Source of the DNA: Calliopum simillimum
Taxonomy: Eukaryota; Arthropoda; Insecta; Diptera; Lauxaniidae
Direction of reading: 5' to 3'
NCBI GenBank assembly: GCA_951812925.1
Contig: OX638370.1
Span: forward strand, 46,007,948 to 46,071,947
Length of the DNA: 64,000 nt
A program made the translations under genes and the position numbers. Shown here piece by piece: positions 21,358-32,635 of this stretch (position 1 is the stretch's first letter; every line of letters starts with the position of its first letter). Below the pieces are notes generated by a model, which was given only the letters and a program-made list of their open reading frames with translations, did no database searches and was not told the origin of the DNA.

Positions 21358-21872
21358 GGTGCCGTGACATAGTCCCCACGGACATAATCCCCATTTCGTG
21401 AATGGGGATTATGTCCGCAAATTATTCGGACATAGAAAAAAACGGACATAGTCCCCATAACGATATTTCCTAACGCTCAGGATTTAAAACTCTCAAAAAT
21501 CCAATACCGGCTTCGCGGCGGCCTTCAGCTGCGGATCAGTCTATCATGTCCAACACCTAGTTTGCTAGCCACAGTAATTTTGCATAAGAGTATGGGTAAG
21601 CGGGCGGCCTGCGGCCGCAGCTCAGGATTTAAAACTCCCAAAAATCCAACACCGGCTTCGCGGCAGCCTTCGGCCGCGGATCAGTCTATAATGTCCAACA
21701 CTTATATTGCAAAAATTTTGTTCAATCTTAATTTAATTTGTCGGACATAACCGCCATTGGGATTATGTCCGAATAATTTTCGGATATAACCCCAATACCA
21801 AAATGGGGATTATGACCGAAAAATTTTTGGACATAATCCCCATTTACGAAGTGGGGATTATGTCCGGTAACC
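21358..21872. mobile_element. Mutator-like MITE with 9-bp duplication and nested palindromes
   Basis: GGTATAAAC lies at 21349-21357 and 21873-21881, a 9-bp target duplication as in Mutator-like elements. The inverted ends GGTGCCGTGACATAGTCCCC and GGTTACCGGACATAATCCCC agree at 16 of 20 positions. Just inside each end is a perfect short palindrome built from GGACATAATCCCC and its complement. In the centre an 80-bp block (AGGATTTAAAACTC..., CCGGCTTCGCGGC, GGATCAGTCTAT) occurs twice as a direct repeat from about 21478 and 21622. It has no coding capacity. Confidence 0.85.
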
Positions 21873-22440
21873 GGTATAAACTGTTAAAATCGTTACAAAT
21901 GTTACGGAAGGGCCTAATGTGCATAATTTGACCTACAATGTGACAATTTTAGAGGGCGAAAGTGCCTTGAGTCTCTTCCTGGAACATTGAAATCTATTGA
22001 TTGAAGAAAAATTGGTGAATTCGTTTCGCCTTTAATAATTTTATGCAAAAAAGTTACATTAAGCATTACTCTTCTACTATCCAATGAAGGTAAACGGATT
22101 AGTTTCAAACGGCTTACATTTGAAGGCAGATTTTGGTCAGGATTCCACGGTAGTCTACGAAGTGCAAATAATAAAAATTGTTTTTGGACTGATTCTAGTT
22201 AATCAGTATAGATTTTATAGCATGGATTCCATACAGGTGATGCGTACTCTAGGATAGGCATCACAAGAAAAGTGTAAAGAAGTTTCGTTGTATAAGGATC
22301 ATTGAATCCTTTGGCCCAACGCTTGATAAAGACAAGAACACCTTTAGCTTTGTTAATGGTCAAATTTATATGGAATTTGAACTGGAGCTTTGGCTAGCAT
22401 GATCATTAAACCTTTCTACAGCTACCAGAGTGTGACTATT

Positions 22441-22986
22441 GATGGAATAAGAGGAGCTTAGAGCAAATTTTCTTGAAAATACCATTTTCTTACATTTATT
22501 TAAATTTAATTCCATGCGATTTACTTGGCACCATTCAGATAAACTATTTAGGTCGGATTGTAGTAAATATTGTGATGTTGGTGAATTATGAGAAATATAG
22601 AGTTTGACATCATCTGCATACATTAAAATTTTACTATTTATGTAAAGCAAGAATAGGATAGGGCCAAGGTGACTTCCCTGTGGAACGCCAGAAGTAACGG
22701 AAATATAAGAATGGAATAAGAGGAGCTTAGAGCAAATTTTCTTGAAAATACCATTTTCTTACATTTATTTAAATTTAATTCCATGCGATTTACTTGGCAC
22801 CATTCAGATAAACTATTTAGGTCGGATTGTAGTAAATATTGTGATGTTGGTGAATTATGAGAAATATAGAGTTTGACATCATCTGCATACATTAAAATTT
22901 TACTATTTTGGATAATTGAAGGAAGATCATTTATGTAAAGCAAAAATAGGATAGGGCCAAGGTGACTACCCTGTGGAACGCCAGAA
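22441..22986 (-). repeat. Imperfect tandem duplication of about 270-295 bp within the RT gene
   Basis: Bases from 22442 (TGGAATAAGAGGAGC) to about 22706 are repeated from 22713 to about 23001 with almost no changes. The first unit lacks about 21 bp (the GGATAATTGAAGGAAGATCAT part found near 22916) next to the YADD codons. The second unit continues into the rest of the gene. The high identity marks a recent event. Confidence 0.9.
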
Positions 22987-23687
22987 GTAACGGAAATATA
23001 TTTAGAATAAGTTTTAATGAATTCTACACGCTGTTTCCTAGCAGTCAAATACGAGCGCAACCAACACAATAAATTGTTTGGAAGACCCATTAAGTTCAGT
23101 TTTGTACAGTAGGAGATCATGATTAACACTATCAAAAGCCTTACTAAAATCAGTATAAATGACATTAGTCTGTTTACCTGCTACAAATTCATTTATGATT
23201 GCAGTGGTAAACTCTAGCAAATTTGTTACGGATGAACCATGTTGAAATGGAGAGACAGAAGATAAAATATAATGTTGAATATGGTCTGTAATGATATTTT
23301 CAAACAATTTTAGCACAGAGTTTAGCTATGCCTCTATAATTTTGTATGTCAGATTTGCTGCCGGACTTAAACAAAGGTATTATGAAGGACTGTTTCCACA
23401 AATCAGGAAAATGTCCACAACGAAGAGATGCATTAAATAACAAGGTTAAAGGAAATTTCAGATGCTCTGCACAAAACTTTAAAACACAACTAGGAAATTT
23501 ATCGGGTCCCGGATTGTAGAAGCATTTAATTTTCTTCAAGTACTGGAGAACAATTTCTGGCTACAGGAGGGGTAAATTAATATGATTAATTAATGTTAAA
23601 GGATACGGATATGCTACATTTGAATTGTATTTTAAATTAGAGCATGTGGACTGGAAAAAAATTTAAGATCTCAGATTCACATGAACA

Positions 23688-23851
23688 GTGGCGGATCCAA
23701 GGGGGAGTGATGGGGCCGATCGGCCCCCCTCTCAAGCCAAGTGATTATATTTTTTTTTTAAAGTATATGTAAAGATTTTAAAAACATTCTGTTATTATCT
23801 AGAAATGTAGTCAATCGGCCGCCCCTCTTGACAATGCTGGATCCGCCACTG
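23688..23851. mobile_element. hAT MITE with CAGTGGCGGATCC ends, 8-bp duplication
   Basis: The 164-bp element begins CAGTGGCGGATCC and ends with the complement. CACATGAA is repeated exactly at 23680-23687 and 23852-23859. Subterminal GGCCGATCGGCCCCC and TCGGCCGCCCC tracts pair inverted. CAGTGGCG is a common start of hAT MITEs in animals. Confidence 0.95.
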
Positions 23852-24715
23852 CACATGAAGATAAGTCACCATTGTAAGACATACTTTACGGAAAGTATGA
23901 TTGTTTTCTCTTAGAGTTTACAAAATTATAAAGCAGTTTCGGGTTAGCTTTCAAGTTATTTTTTAATTTTAAAATATAATTGTTATAGCAGACTTTAGTA
24001 TAAGTATGGTATCTGCCGCGAAAAAGAGAATATTGTATGTAGTCAGCGGATGAACCCGTTAATTTATATTTTTTAAAAAGACGGTTTTTTTATTTTTAAT
24101 CATATTTAAAGTTTTATTAGACCAAGGTGAACTATTTTGCTTAGACACAACTTTTGTTTTAGGAATTACTAAATTAAAATTATTTTGTAAAGTATTATTG
24201 AATAATTTCAGTGAACTAAGTCATTTTCTGAAACTGGAGCCGTGGTATTCATAAATGACCAGTCTGTTCTTGCTAAAAAGTGGTTTACCCTTTGAAAGTC
24301 ACATTTTTTAAAACAAAAATTATACTTGTCCGAAAATGATTTTATAGAATTATGAACTGTTGTTGCAGGTTCATCAATATTTATCTTTATAGTTGGATGG
24401 TGCTTATCTTTTGGGTCGCAACGTTCGATATATAAATTTGTAATACTATCAGCAAATACAAGGTCGAGTATTCTATTATTTACATTGCAAATTTCATTAT
24501 GTTGGTGAACACAAAGTTCAGCGAAACTTTCAAAAAGATCACAAAAAGTTATTTTAGGTGGATGGAATAAGAAATGAAGAGCCATAAAGTTTATTCCGTG
24601 TAACATAAGGAAGATTAAAGTCGCCTAGCGCAAATAATATATCATTTCCTTTTCTCAATTCATTCACAGTTTTTATTAAAGTTAAATGACTTTTTGGTTG
24701 ACTATGAGTTCAGAG

Positions 24716-27700
24716 CCCTGCGGGTAAGGGGTCAGAATATGCCCGAGGTAAGCATGCCTGTCGTAAAAGGCGACTAAAAGCGGGTGACCAGCCAGGGTGT
24801 GGAAGGGTGTAGCGTTGGACAGCGTTGCGCCTCGAAAGAAAAACCCACAATGCCCGTAACTGGCACTGACAAGGCGAGTCTATGCCGCCTTAAAATAAGC
24901 ATATTGTCGAAATCCTGAAGCGTCTGATCCAGAGTGGGCGGCTCCCAGGTCAGCGTCTGTTCCAGATTGGGCGGCTGAAATTAAAAGTGAATTTGGCCAC
25001 TATATTTGCAGCGCTTGCCGGATCCAGCTTTAAGCTTATAACTTACTGCGTGGGGCGTTGCCGAGAAGATTATACTAATGAAGCATGGATCGAAAAACGA
25101 TGGGAAATAACTCTCCAAGTGGTACCCACCAGAGTGTGGTTAATCCACCTGCCTCGGCAGCATGCACATCGGATTTGGAGGTGCAAGAAACATGCATAGT
25201 TAGGAATGATTCTCCTATAACTGGAACCAATATGGTTTCTCAAAATTTTAAAATCCTTTCGATGAAAACTCGAACACGCATCGGCTCTTGGAATGTCCGA
25301 ACTCTAAATGAACCAGGCAAAATACACCAAGCCGTTAGAGAACTCCACAAATTCAACCTTGAGATATTGGGATTAAGCGAGTGTAGATGGAACGGTGCCG
25401 GCGAATATGTACTTCCTGACGGCGAACAATTTCTATACTCCGGTAGATCGCAAGATGACATCCACAGGGATGGAGTTGGATTTTTGCTAAGTAAAACTGC
25501 ACAGAGTTGGCAGAGAGAGAAACCAAAGATGAATTCTACAGCCAGCTCGCTGCAGCAATAAACAGTGCTCACAAGAACGACATCATAATGGTTATGGGCG
25601 ATTTGAATGCCAAAGTAGGCTCAGAAAACCTTAACCTAGAGCACGTGATTGGAAGACATGGCTTAGGTGCGAGAAACGACAATGGAGAGCTTCTCATTGA
25701 CGCCTGCAATACAGCCGGTCTTGTCGTTGGAGGTACGCTATTCCCACACAAAAAATGCCATAAAGCTACTTGGGTGTCTCCAAACAACACCACTGAAAAC
25801 CAAATCGACCACTTCTGCATTAGCAGAAAATGGAGAGGGAGTCTTCTGGATGTACGAGTAAAGAGGGCCGCTGACATAGGCTTCGACCACCATCTTCTCG
25901 TCGCGGTCATTCGACTAAAACTTGCCGCTAATAAACGTCCCAGCGAACAATCTGTAGCAAAAAAATTCGACGTGCTTAAGCTTAAGAACGACGAGGTACG
26001 CAGATCTTTCGTAGAAGAACTTAAAACAGTTCCGTTCGATTGTGGTGGAAGTATTGAAACATCATGGAGGGCCGCTAAGGCTGCGTTCTTAAACTCCAGT
26101 GAAAAAATACTTGGGTTTCGACCCTCGAACAAGAAGCACTGGATGAGCGAGGAAACGTGGGGTCTTGTCGAAAAAAGAAGAAGCGCGAAAAAACTGAGAG
26201 ACGACGCTAAAACTATAGCGCAAAAGAACGTCGCCGAAAAGATCTTTAACTCTCTCAATAAAGAAGTCAGGCGATCGTGCAGACAAGACAAAAGAAGAAT
26301 GTATAACGACCTCGCGAGCGAAGCCGAAAGCGCTGCAAATGCTCAAAATCTCAGGCAGCTTTACGATATCACCCGCAGATTATCAGGCAGAAAACTCCAA
26401 CAGAGCCGCCCTATCAAAGACAAAAACGGAAATCTCTTAACATCTGCAGACGACCAACTAAACAGATGGAAAGAGTATTTTTGCGATATACTAAATCCCA
26501 TGTCTACCACATCCCTGCAACCAGAATCACCAACTACAACTGCCGCAATGACTCGCAGTAGTAGTCGAATACAAACACCGCCGCCTACAATTGATGAAAT
26601 TGTGAAAGCTATCCAAAGCATGAAAAACAACAAGGCCGCCGGTATAGATCAAATAACAGCTGAACTGCTAAAGGCATGCCCCATAACATCAGCTAAAATT
26701 CTCCATCCTCTGCTCAACAAAATCTGGAGTGAAGAGCGTTTGCCAGAAGATTGGCTACATGGCATGTTAGTCAAATTGCCGAAAAAAGGTGACCTAAGCG
26801 AGTGCCGAAACTATAGAGGCATCACCTTGCTCTCAGTTCCATCAAAAGTACTGACGAAAGTGCTTCTGAGCAGGGTAAGCGAAAAACTTGATTCGGCCAT
26901 TCGAAAGCAGCAAGCAGGATTCCGGCGAAACAGATCATGCGTGGATCAAATCAACACGCTCAGAATAATTGTCGAACAATCATGCGAGTGGCGTGCTGCA
27001 CTTCAACTTGTCTTCGTTGACTATAGCACTGCCTTTGACAGTGTCTCCCGAGAAAACATCTGGGCGTCACTGCAACGAAGAGGTATTGCCGCAAAAGCCA
27101 TAAACTTAGTACGTGCACAATATGAAGGCTTTAAATGCAGTGTGTTACACAACGGGTTGTTGTCACCGACATTCACCACTAATTCAGGCGTACGGCAGGG
27201 GTGTTTACTATCACCATCACTCTTCCTTATCGTTCTTGATGATATCCTAGATAAAGCTCTTAATAAGGCCAAAAGGGGTATTCAATGGAACTTTACCGAA
27301 CATCTGGAAGATCTCGACTACGCTGACGACATCTGCCTCTTATCGTCCAAACATTCAGATATGCAAAGCAAAATTGAAGACCTTGTCTTGGAATCACAAA
27401 AGGCCGGCCTAAAAATCAACATATCCAAGACTAAAAGCATGAAGCTAAACGCAAGCAATGACATCACGTTTAAAGCTGGCAGTGATGACATCGGAAACGT
27501 CGATAGCTTCACGTATCTAGGCAGCATTATCTCCATGGATGGTGGAGCAAAAGAGGATATCAACTCAAGAATAGCAAAAGCAAAAGGCGCGTTTGCTCAA
27601 CTGAACAAAATATGGTCTTCATCCGTTATATCCACCAAAACGAGAGTGCGCATTTTTGATTCGAATGTGAAATCGGTTTTATTATATGGGTGCGAAACAT

Positions 27701-28115
27701 GGCTTGTTACTGAACAACTAACGAACAAGCTGCAAGTATTCGTCAACAAATGCTTAAGGCGTATACTAAAGGTTTGGTGGCCTCGCACTATATCAAATGC
27801 CGAGCTACATCACAAATGCAAACAGAAGGCTATAGCAAACGAGATCAAGCTGCGCAAATGGGGATGGATTGGTCACACTCTCCGGAAACCACACAGCGAA
27901 GTTTGTCGCCAGGCCCTTGAGTGGAATCCACAAGGCAGTAGAGGACGTGGTAGACCCAAAACCAACTGGAAAAGGTCGTTGGAAAAGGAAATCCAAGAAT
28001 CGGGAAAATCGTGGCAAGAGATCAAAGTCATCGCAAGGGATCGTGACAAATGGAGAGATTTCATATTGGCCCTATGCTCCTCCTAGGAGTTAAAGGAGAA
28101 TACATACATACATAC
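24716..28115 (+). mobile_element. Nearly full-length RTE-like retrotransposon, 12-bp target duplication
   Basis: The element starts after ATGAGTTCAGAG (24704-24715) with CCCTGCGGGTAAGG and a GC-rich 5' leader (CCTGTCGTAAAAGGCGACTA at 24760). It encodes endonuclease and RT, and ends in AGGAGTTAAAGGAG plus repeated TACA units; ATGAGTTCAGAG follows again at 28116-28127. Four other pieces of this family lie in the window (80, 9888, 14542, 17333). Base composition is clearly richer in GC than the surroundings. It is inserted in the endonuclease gene of the CR1-like element. Confidence 0.95.
25085..28086 (+). pseudogene. RTE-like endonuclease-reverse transcriptase ORF with one deletion/frameshift
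   Basis: The frame from 25085 carries the APE endonuclease start RIGSWNVRTLNEPGK, LGLSECRWNGAGEY and DGVGFLLSKTAQS. A deletion with frameshift at about 25500-25515 then joins it to the 859-codon frame 25507-28086. That frame holds MVMGDLNAKVGSEN, NQIDHFCIS and FDHHLL (rest of the endonuclease). RT motifs follow: KAAGIDQITAELLKACP, LPKKGDLSECRNYRGITLL, QQAGFRRNRSCVDQINT, VFVDYSTAFDSV, GVRQGCLLSPSLF and LDYADDICLLS. The C-terminal block is LLYGCETWLV and SRGRGRPKTNWKR. The deletion removes the part where relatives have a YAPT tract, so the copy cannot nick normally, though the RT domain is open. Annotated relatives are often misnamed craniofacial development protein 2. Confidence 0.9.
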
Positions 28116-28179
28116 ATGAGTTCAGAGTTTGGGGGAATGTAAGAACATGTAATAAAACAATTAAAGTGCGGTCTTTTCT

Positions 28180-28357
28180 GAATTTGGAATTTTTTTTACC
28201 CAAAATTTTGCGGGGCGCTTAAATTAAAGAAATATCATACACAAAATCAATTAATTTTTTATGCTTGAATTTTTTCAGAATTTTAAGACCTGTTATGTGG
28301 ACGTAATGAGCGATTTAGACATTTCAACCCATTCTGTCGCCACGACCCACATACGAT
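28180..28357. repeat. Right copy of the repeat at 20925-21060, inverted
   Basis: The similarity is strongest at 28262-28357 and weaker inward to about 28180 (a TTTAATTTAAGC-like stretch). Both copies lie just outside the CR1-like element. Confidence 0.7.
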
Positions 28358-29299
28358 TTTTCTAAATTTTACTACAGAATATTTGGAAAGGTGCCCCGTA
28401 ACATATCTACCACTTCTAAAATATGTGCTCTCCCGTACATCATCGGACATCTCGATTTTCCCAAAAATTTTTAAACAAAAAACCCTCTTGGGTTGAAATT
28501 TTTTTTGTTCACCTATTGGTAATTTCATTTTATACGTCTAGGAATATATAATTTCATTTTATACGTCTAGGAATATATTCCACCACATTTAGTTATTGAA
28601 CAGAAAAAAAAAATTTTCTTAAAGCCTGGGTCATATCAGAGTAGATTATTTTCGGATATGCCCATATATACTTATTAAGCCTAATAACATAACTATAGTT
28701 TAAAGCCGTATCCATTTTTTCCTTGTTTCGGCAATATCGAATGGAGATGACGCAGACCAGCCTAAGCCTACCAACTCCAGTTGACTACTAATACACCAGG
28801 CAGCATGAGGTCTACGATATTTTACAATAAATTATATATACTTACATTTCAATCTGTTCTTTTAACATATAAAATAAAATACTTTTTTATTTAAATGAAG
28901 CTTTATTTAATGTAATATGAAGAGTAGCACATACTTTATAAAAATAATAATTCCACTTTAATCCGTGGGTATTATATTTAATAATTTTTATGTATTATTT
29001 TCATATAATTATTATATGCATATTATTACATTATTTTTATTATTTATTTTACTGAACAGTGTTTTGTGTTAATCAGTTACATTATACAGATATTTAAAAT
29101 TCCGAGCGATCCATTCTCATCGTTACTCATTTTCTCTTGTTTAAATTATGGAATTTTCATCATTAATGTATGTTTTCGTTTATCATTACTAAGTCCGTTA
29201 CATGAAATTATTTTGGATCCAAGATTTATGACCACATTCTCAGCGGATAACAAGTCTCACGCAGTGATAAGCAAGAAAAAATTTGCCAATGGTGACAAA
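28358..29299. other. AT-rich stretch without gene; one 29-bp duplication
   Basis: Two perfect 29-bp copies (AATTTCATTTTATACG..., 28521-28549 and 28550-28578) stand in tandem. An 81-codon minus-strand ORF at 28283-28528 overlaps the repeat copy and has no recognisable domain. The remainder, up to the poly-A at 29297, shows nothing. Confidence 0.5.
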
Positions 29300-29730
29300 A
29301 AAAAAAAAAACCGTAAGCTTTAGGTCTGTCTCTAACAGTCTTAAGTTGGGCTAAGAGACACCTTATTTATTTTTTAAAATCTACATAAAGTTGTTTTATT
29401 AGGCTTTTGATTCTTAGAAAGAATATTTAATCAAAAAGTGTCAGTCGGAACTAAGTTTCGAAGGTAAAGCCAACGGAAGATATAGCTTAAAGAAAATGGG
29501 TTTTTTTTATTTAAATAGTACAAATTTTCGAAAAATCGTTATATCTCGAAAAATATTATGTACTCCTTTTAAACATTTGAGTATACTAATTTAATAGACT
29601 GTTAGAATACTTTTCATATGACACCAGCATTTTTAAATCCATTCAGGAGTTCCCAACTTATACCAGTTTTTCTAAAAAGTATAGCCGAATTTTCCGATGG
29701 CTAAGTCTCTGAAACTATGTTTTTTTTTGA
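29300..29730. repeat. Relic related to the 15311-16256 foldback
   Basis: A poly-A tract at about 29300 is followed by a diverged version of the foldback arm: TTCTTAGAAAGAATAT, ATCAAAAAG, GAACTAAGTTTCG, CCAACGGAAGATATA, and then the inverse (TCCGATGGCTAAGTCTC..AAACTA) near 29690-29720. The copy is shorter and much decayed. Confidence 0.5.
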
Positions 29731-30086
29731 ATAATTTTAGTATTTTATGTTAAAACGTGTGTTATACGTAAATACCAAAAAAAACGTATACGTAAATATA
29801 GAAGACTAAAATAATTCACGAGTTGCTTTCAACATTAAATCATTTGGACAATTTATATCCGACAATTTATCTATGTGCTTATTTTCTGATTTAACCAAAG
29901 TTTTAATTCAGAAGTTGCATAAGATTACTTTGATTTTACAAAACACAAAAAGCCCTGATATACGACTTGTACTTATAATCGACAATAGCGATATCTCAAT
30001 TTTAGTTTACGTAGCAGGAAATTTAGTTTTTACTCTTTTTTATCTTTTGATTTGAGAGTTTTCATTACACAGTGCAACATTTTTCA

Positions 30087-30239
30087 AGTCATTATGAAAA
30101 AATCGAAAAATCGCTCAAAATCCAATTTGAGGCAAAAAGTTGCAATTTTCAGCTTTATAATTATAATTATTCAGCTGAAAATTGCAACTTTGAGCGATTT
30201 TGAGGATTTTGAGCGATTCTTCGATTTTTTCATATGACT
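30087..30239. repeat. 150-bp hairpin
   Basis: AGTC..ATGAAAAAATCG at 30087-30105 pairs with CGATTTTTTCATATGACT ending at 30239. Pairing continues through AATCGCTCAAAATCC and GTTGCAATTTTCAGCT on both sides of a short AT loop. It is probably a small palindromic MITE; the flanks show no clear duplication. Confidence 0.8.
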
Positions 30240-31366
30240 ATATCTCGGTAACGAGCCGAGATATTGTTTTGATGACTTCAGTAATGTTGTAGCTATTGTA
30301 TAGAAGAAAAAAAATGCCAAACAAACTTAACCAAAAAAAATTCATCTAGTGCCTTAAAATCGTAAAATGACCATAAAATCCTTATATGAGTCAACTTTGC
30401 AAAACGCTCTGGGAGAATTACTTGTTTCGGCGAGTACTTTCGACGCCTTATAACGGATTTTAGTTCACTTTTCATGTGTCGCACTGTGTTATTTTAGAAA
30501 AATAAAATTCATGAAACGAACATACTTTCAACCATCATCAAATCCGTCTAATTTAAATTTTATCTTTTTTGACCATGTTCCTATTATTAATTTTATATTA
30601 TTTGAATCAGTTTTGCTTTTTTCATTGCTGTTGATTTTTTAATATTGTTATAGATTTTAGAGCTAGTCATATAAATGAAATGAAATGTATAATTTATTTT
30701 ATTGTTTCATTACTTTTGAACATTATGTATTATCTTTTTTAACTCTCAAATGAGTTAATAAAAATTATATACGTTGAAAATTACTATCTTCTATAATAAA
30801 AATAAATAAGTCGAAACATATTGCATAAATTTTCCAGTTAATATATGAATCGTTATTTTTGAAAGTGGAATAAGTCCATAAAGTATTTATGTGCAATAAT
30901 AACTCAGTGCTGCAAAAATCACAAAATTGCATACAGTTTTAAAGAGACCTAGTAGTAGCCTTTTGTATAGCGTTAAAAAACACAACGCTGACGCTCCAAT
31001 TTAAGTATGGCTGTTAACCATAAAAAAGCGTTTTTATTTCTAAATCGACTTTGGAGTTTTTTTGCGGCTATGCTCTTTCTAAAAATATATATTGTCGTTT
31101 ATGTATAATGGAATTGTGTGGAGATATTTTGGAGGAAAGTTAAAATTTTCTCATATTTTTTTTAATTTTTTACAGTTTATTGCACATATATTATAATTTA
31201 TTAATAAAGTGCGTTCAATTCCAATTCATTCATTGTAGTTTTTTGAAAATTAAGGATATGTTTTTAATTCATCTTACTTTTTCGAATTTATAATTTTTAG
31301 CTATTAAAAATGCTTGCCAGATCTCTTTCGCTTGAAACAAAAGTAGTAGGACTGATTTATATTATA
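30240..31366. other. No gene seen
   Basis: AT-rich DNA with short ORFs only; a 63-codon minus-strand ORF (30293-30484) is unrecognised. It ends in the TA where the Tc1 element is inserted. Confidence 0.5.
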
Positions 31367-32633
31367 CAGTCTGTTAAATAAGAGCGTGGTCATTGTTGTG
31401 AGAAAATGAAAATACCCATTGCGAAAATTCTTTTTAATATTGATTTATTTGATCGAAAACTTCAATGCAAATACATTAATAGCAGGTCCAATCACCCCCA
31501 GCATCAATTATAGCTTGACATCTTCGCGACATACTTTGAACAAGATTTTGCGCATACTCTTCTGAAAACGACCTCCAAATTTTGTGAATGCGTCGAACCA
31601 GCTGTTTCAAGTTGCAGGGTCGGTTTTTCTGAAGCTTCATCTTCATTTGCGCCCAAACGTTTTCAATTGGATTGGCATCGGGCGACTGAGACGGCCAATC
31701 CAAAGTCACGACACCATTTTGCTCTTTCCACAAGCGACAGGCCTTGCTTCGATGTTTCGGGTCGTTGTCCTCCTGGAGAATCCAATTGTCACTTTTCTTC
31801 TTGTACCAATTTTTGGCACTCGGCAACAAAGCTTTCTTGTAAATGAGGTTCATTTTCACAGCGTTTAGGTTGTCTGTAAACACGTGTAACTTCCCAAATC
31901 CTTTTTCTGAGGAGCATCCCCAAACGTGGACCTTCACAGGATGTTTTACGGTCCTTTGGAGCAATTTGTTGGTGGGTGTGGTCCAGGCATGCCTGATGAT
32001 AGGAAAGGCCCAAAAATTGGATTCATCAGTGAAGATAACGTTGCCCCAGTCACGATCCAAATTGTCTTTGGCCCATTCAAGACGTTTTTGGACATGTTTT
32101 TCACTGAGCATCGGTTTTTGCAAAGTACTTCGGTATTTCACACTATTTGCAATCAAATGATTACGAATAGTTCCGTGGGAGATATTCAAACCTTTTTGGG
32201 ACAATTTCGAAGCACCTTCACGCAAAGTTTATGTTGGATTTTTCGAAAATAGAGCACAGATCAGTTTTTCCTGTTTTTCCGTCACTACACCGACAGACCC
32301 GCGATTTGGAAAGTCATCGACATTTTTTACTTCTTTGAAGCGATTCACCCACTTACTCACAAACTGTTTCGACTTTTGCATATACTTCGCAGCCGCCGCT
32401 TGGGTCATTTTGGGACCTTTGGGGTGCAAACACAAAAAAACGGCTTCAAAGCGCGACGCGTACGCGGTACTCATTTTGGAAAAATGCTGAGAACGCATTG
32501 AAAACAGTGGTCAGCTGATTCACTTTCACGAAGCATGAAGGACAATACTGCCCTCTGTGTGAGAAAAAAAAATTACAGCATTATACTTTACCGATCGCGA
32601 GTAATCGTGACCACGCTCTTATTTAACAGACTG
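31367..32633 (-). mobile_element. Tc1 element, complete ends, near-intact
   Basis: Perfect 26-bp inverted repeats starting CAGTCTGTTAAATAAGAGCG lie at 31367-31392 and 32608-32633, each bordered by TA (31365-31366, 32634-32635). The 1267-bp length is typical for a Tc1 element with one transposase gene, which lies on the minus strand. Perfect ends and a single internal stop point to recent activity. Confidence 0.95.
31476..32498 (-). pseudogene. Tc1 transposase with one in-frame stop
   Basis: The frame runs from Met at 32498 to the stop at 31476, about 340 codons, the normal size of Tc1 transposases. The N-terminal part has a helix-turn-helix region (AAAKYMQKSKQFVSKWVNRF). A TAA at 32231-32229 interrupts the frame; the same frame continues with LREGASKLSQKGLNIS. 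The catalytic triad is complete: IFTDESNF (Asp), LQEDNDPKHRSK (Asp) and SPDANPIENVW (Glu), with about 34 residues between the last two. Unless the stop is read through or is an assembly error, the product is cut after about 89 residues. The enzyme would act on the TIRs of this element. Confidence 0.9.
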
Positions 32634-32635
32634 TA

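Larger units (their letters stand above)
21914..24640 (-). pseudogene. CR1/Jockey-like ORF2 (endonuclease and RT), several lesions
   Basis: The endonuclease part on the minus strand has ALGDFNLPYVTR at about 24630-24590 and the tract CNVNNRILDLVFADS (24490-24440). RT motifs follow from 23539: NPGPDKFPSCVLKFC, SKSDIQNYRGIAKL, then after a shift FENIITDHIQ, VIYTDFSKAFDSVNH (catalytic Asp). Next come ARKQRVEF, VTSGVPQGSHLGPILF and LMYADDVKLYISH (YADD). The end is a thumb tract KRWAKGFNDPYTTKLLYTF and ILEYASPVWNPCYK, finishing at the stop 21914-21916. Frameshifts occur near 23310 and 23110, a stop near 22200, and a duplication disrupts 22440-22990. The protein performs target-primed reverse transcription in intact relatives; this copy is dead. 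Confidence 0.8.
21883..28170 (-). mobile_element. CR1/Jockey-like non-LTR element, carrying later insertions
   Basis: This minus-strand element reads from about 28170 (endonuclease) down to about 21883 (3' UTR). It is interrupted by the RTE-like insertion (24716-28115), an hAT MITE (23688-23851) and a partial tandem duplication (22441-22986); a Mutator-like element lies at or just beyond its 3' end. The endonuclease frame runs through the RTE insertion point without loss: YIPPNSEL before it and NQKSHLTLIKTVNEL after it, with one copy of the 12-bp duplication. ORF1 is not visible and the 5' end is unclear. Confidence 0.8.

Noticed and set aside
25569..26291. 240-codon minus-strand ORF
   Set aside because: It is antisense to the RTE-like endonuclease/RT and arises from its GC-richer codons.
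31584..32252. Plus-strand ORFs of 94-108 codons
   Set aside because: They are antisense to the Tc1 transposase, whose motifs and size are clear.
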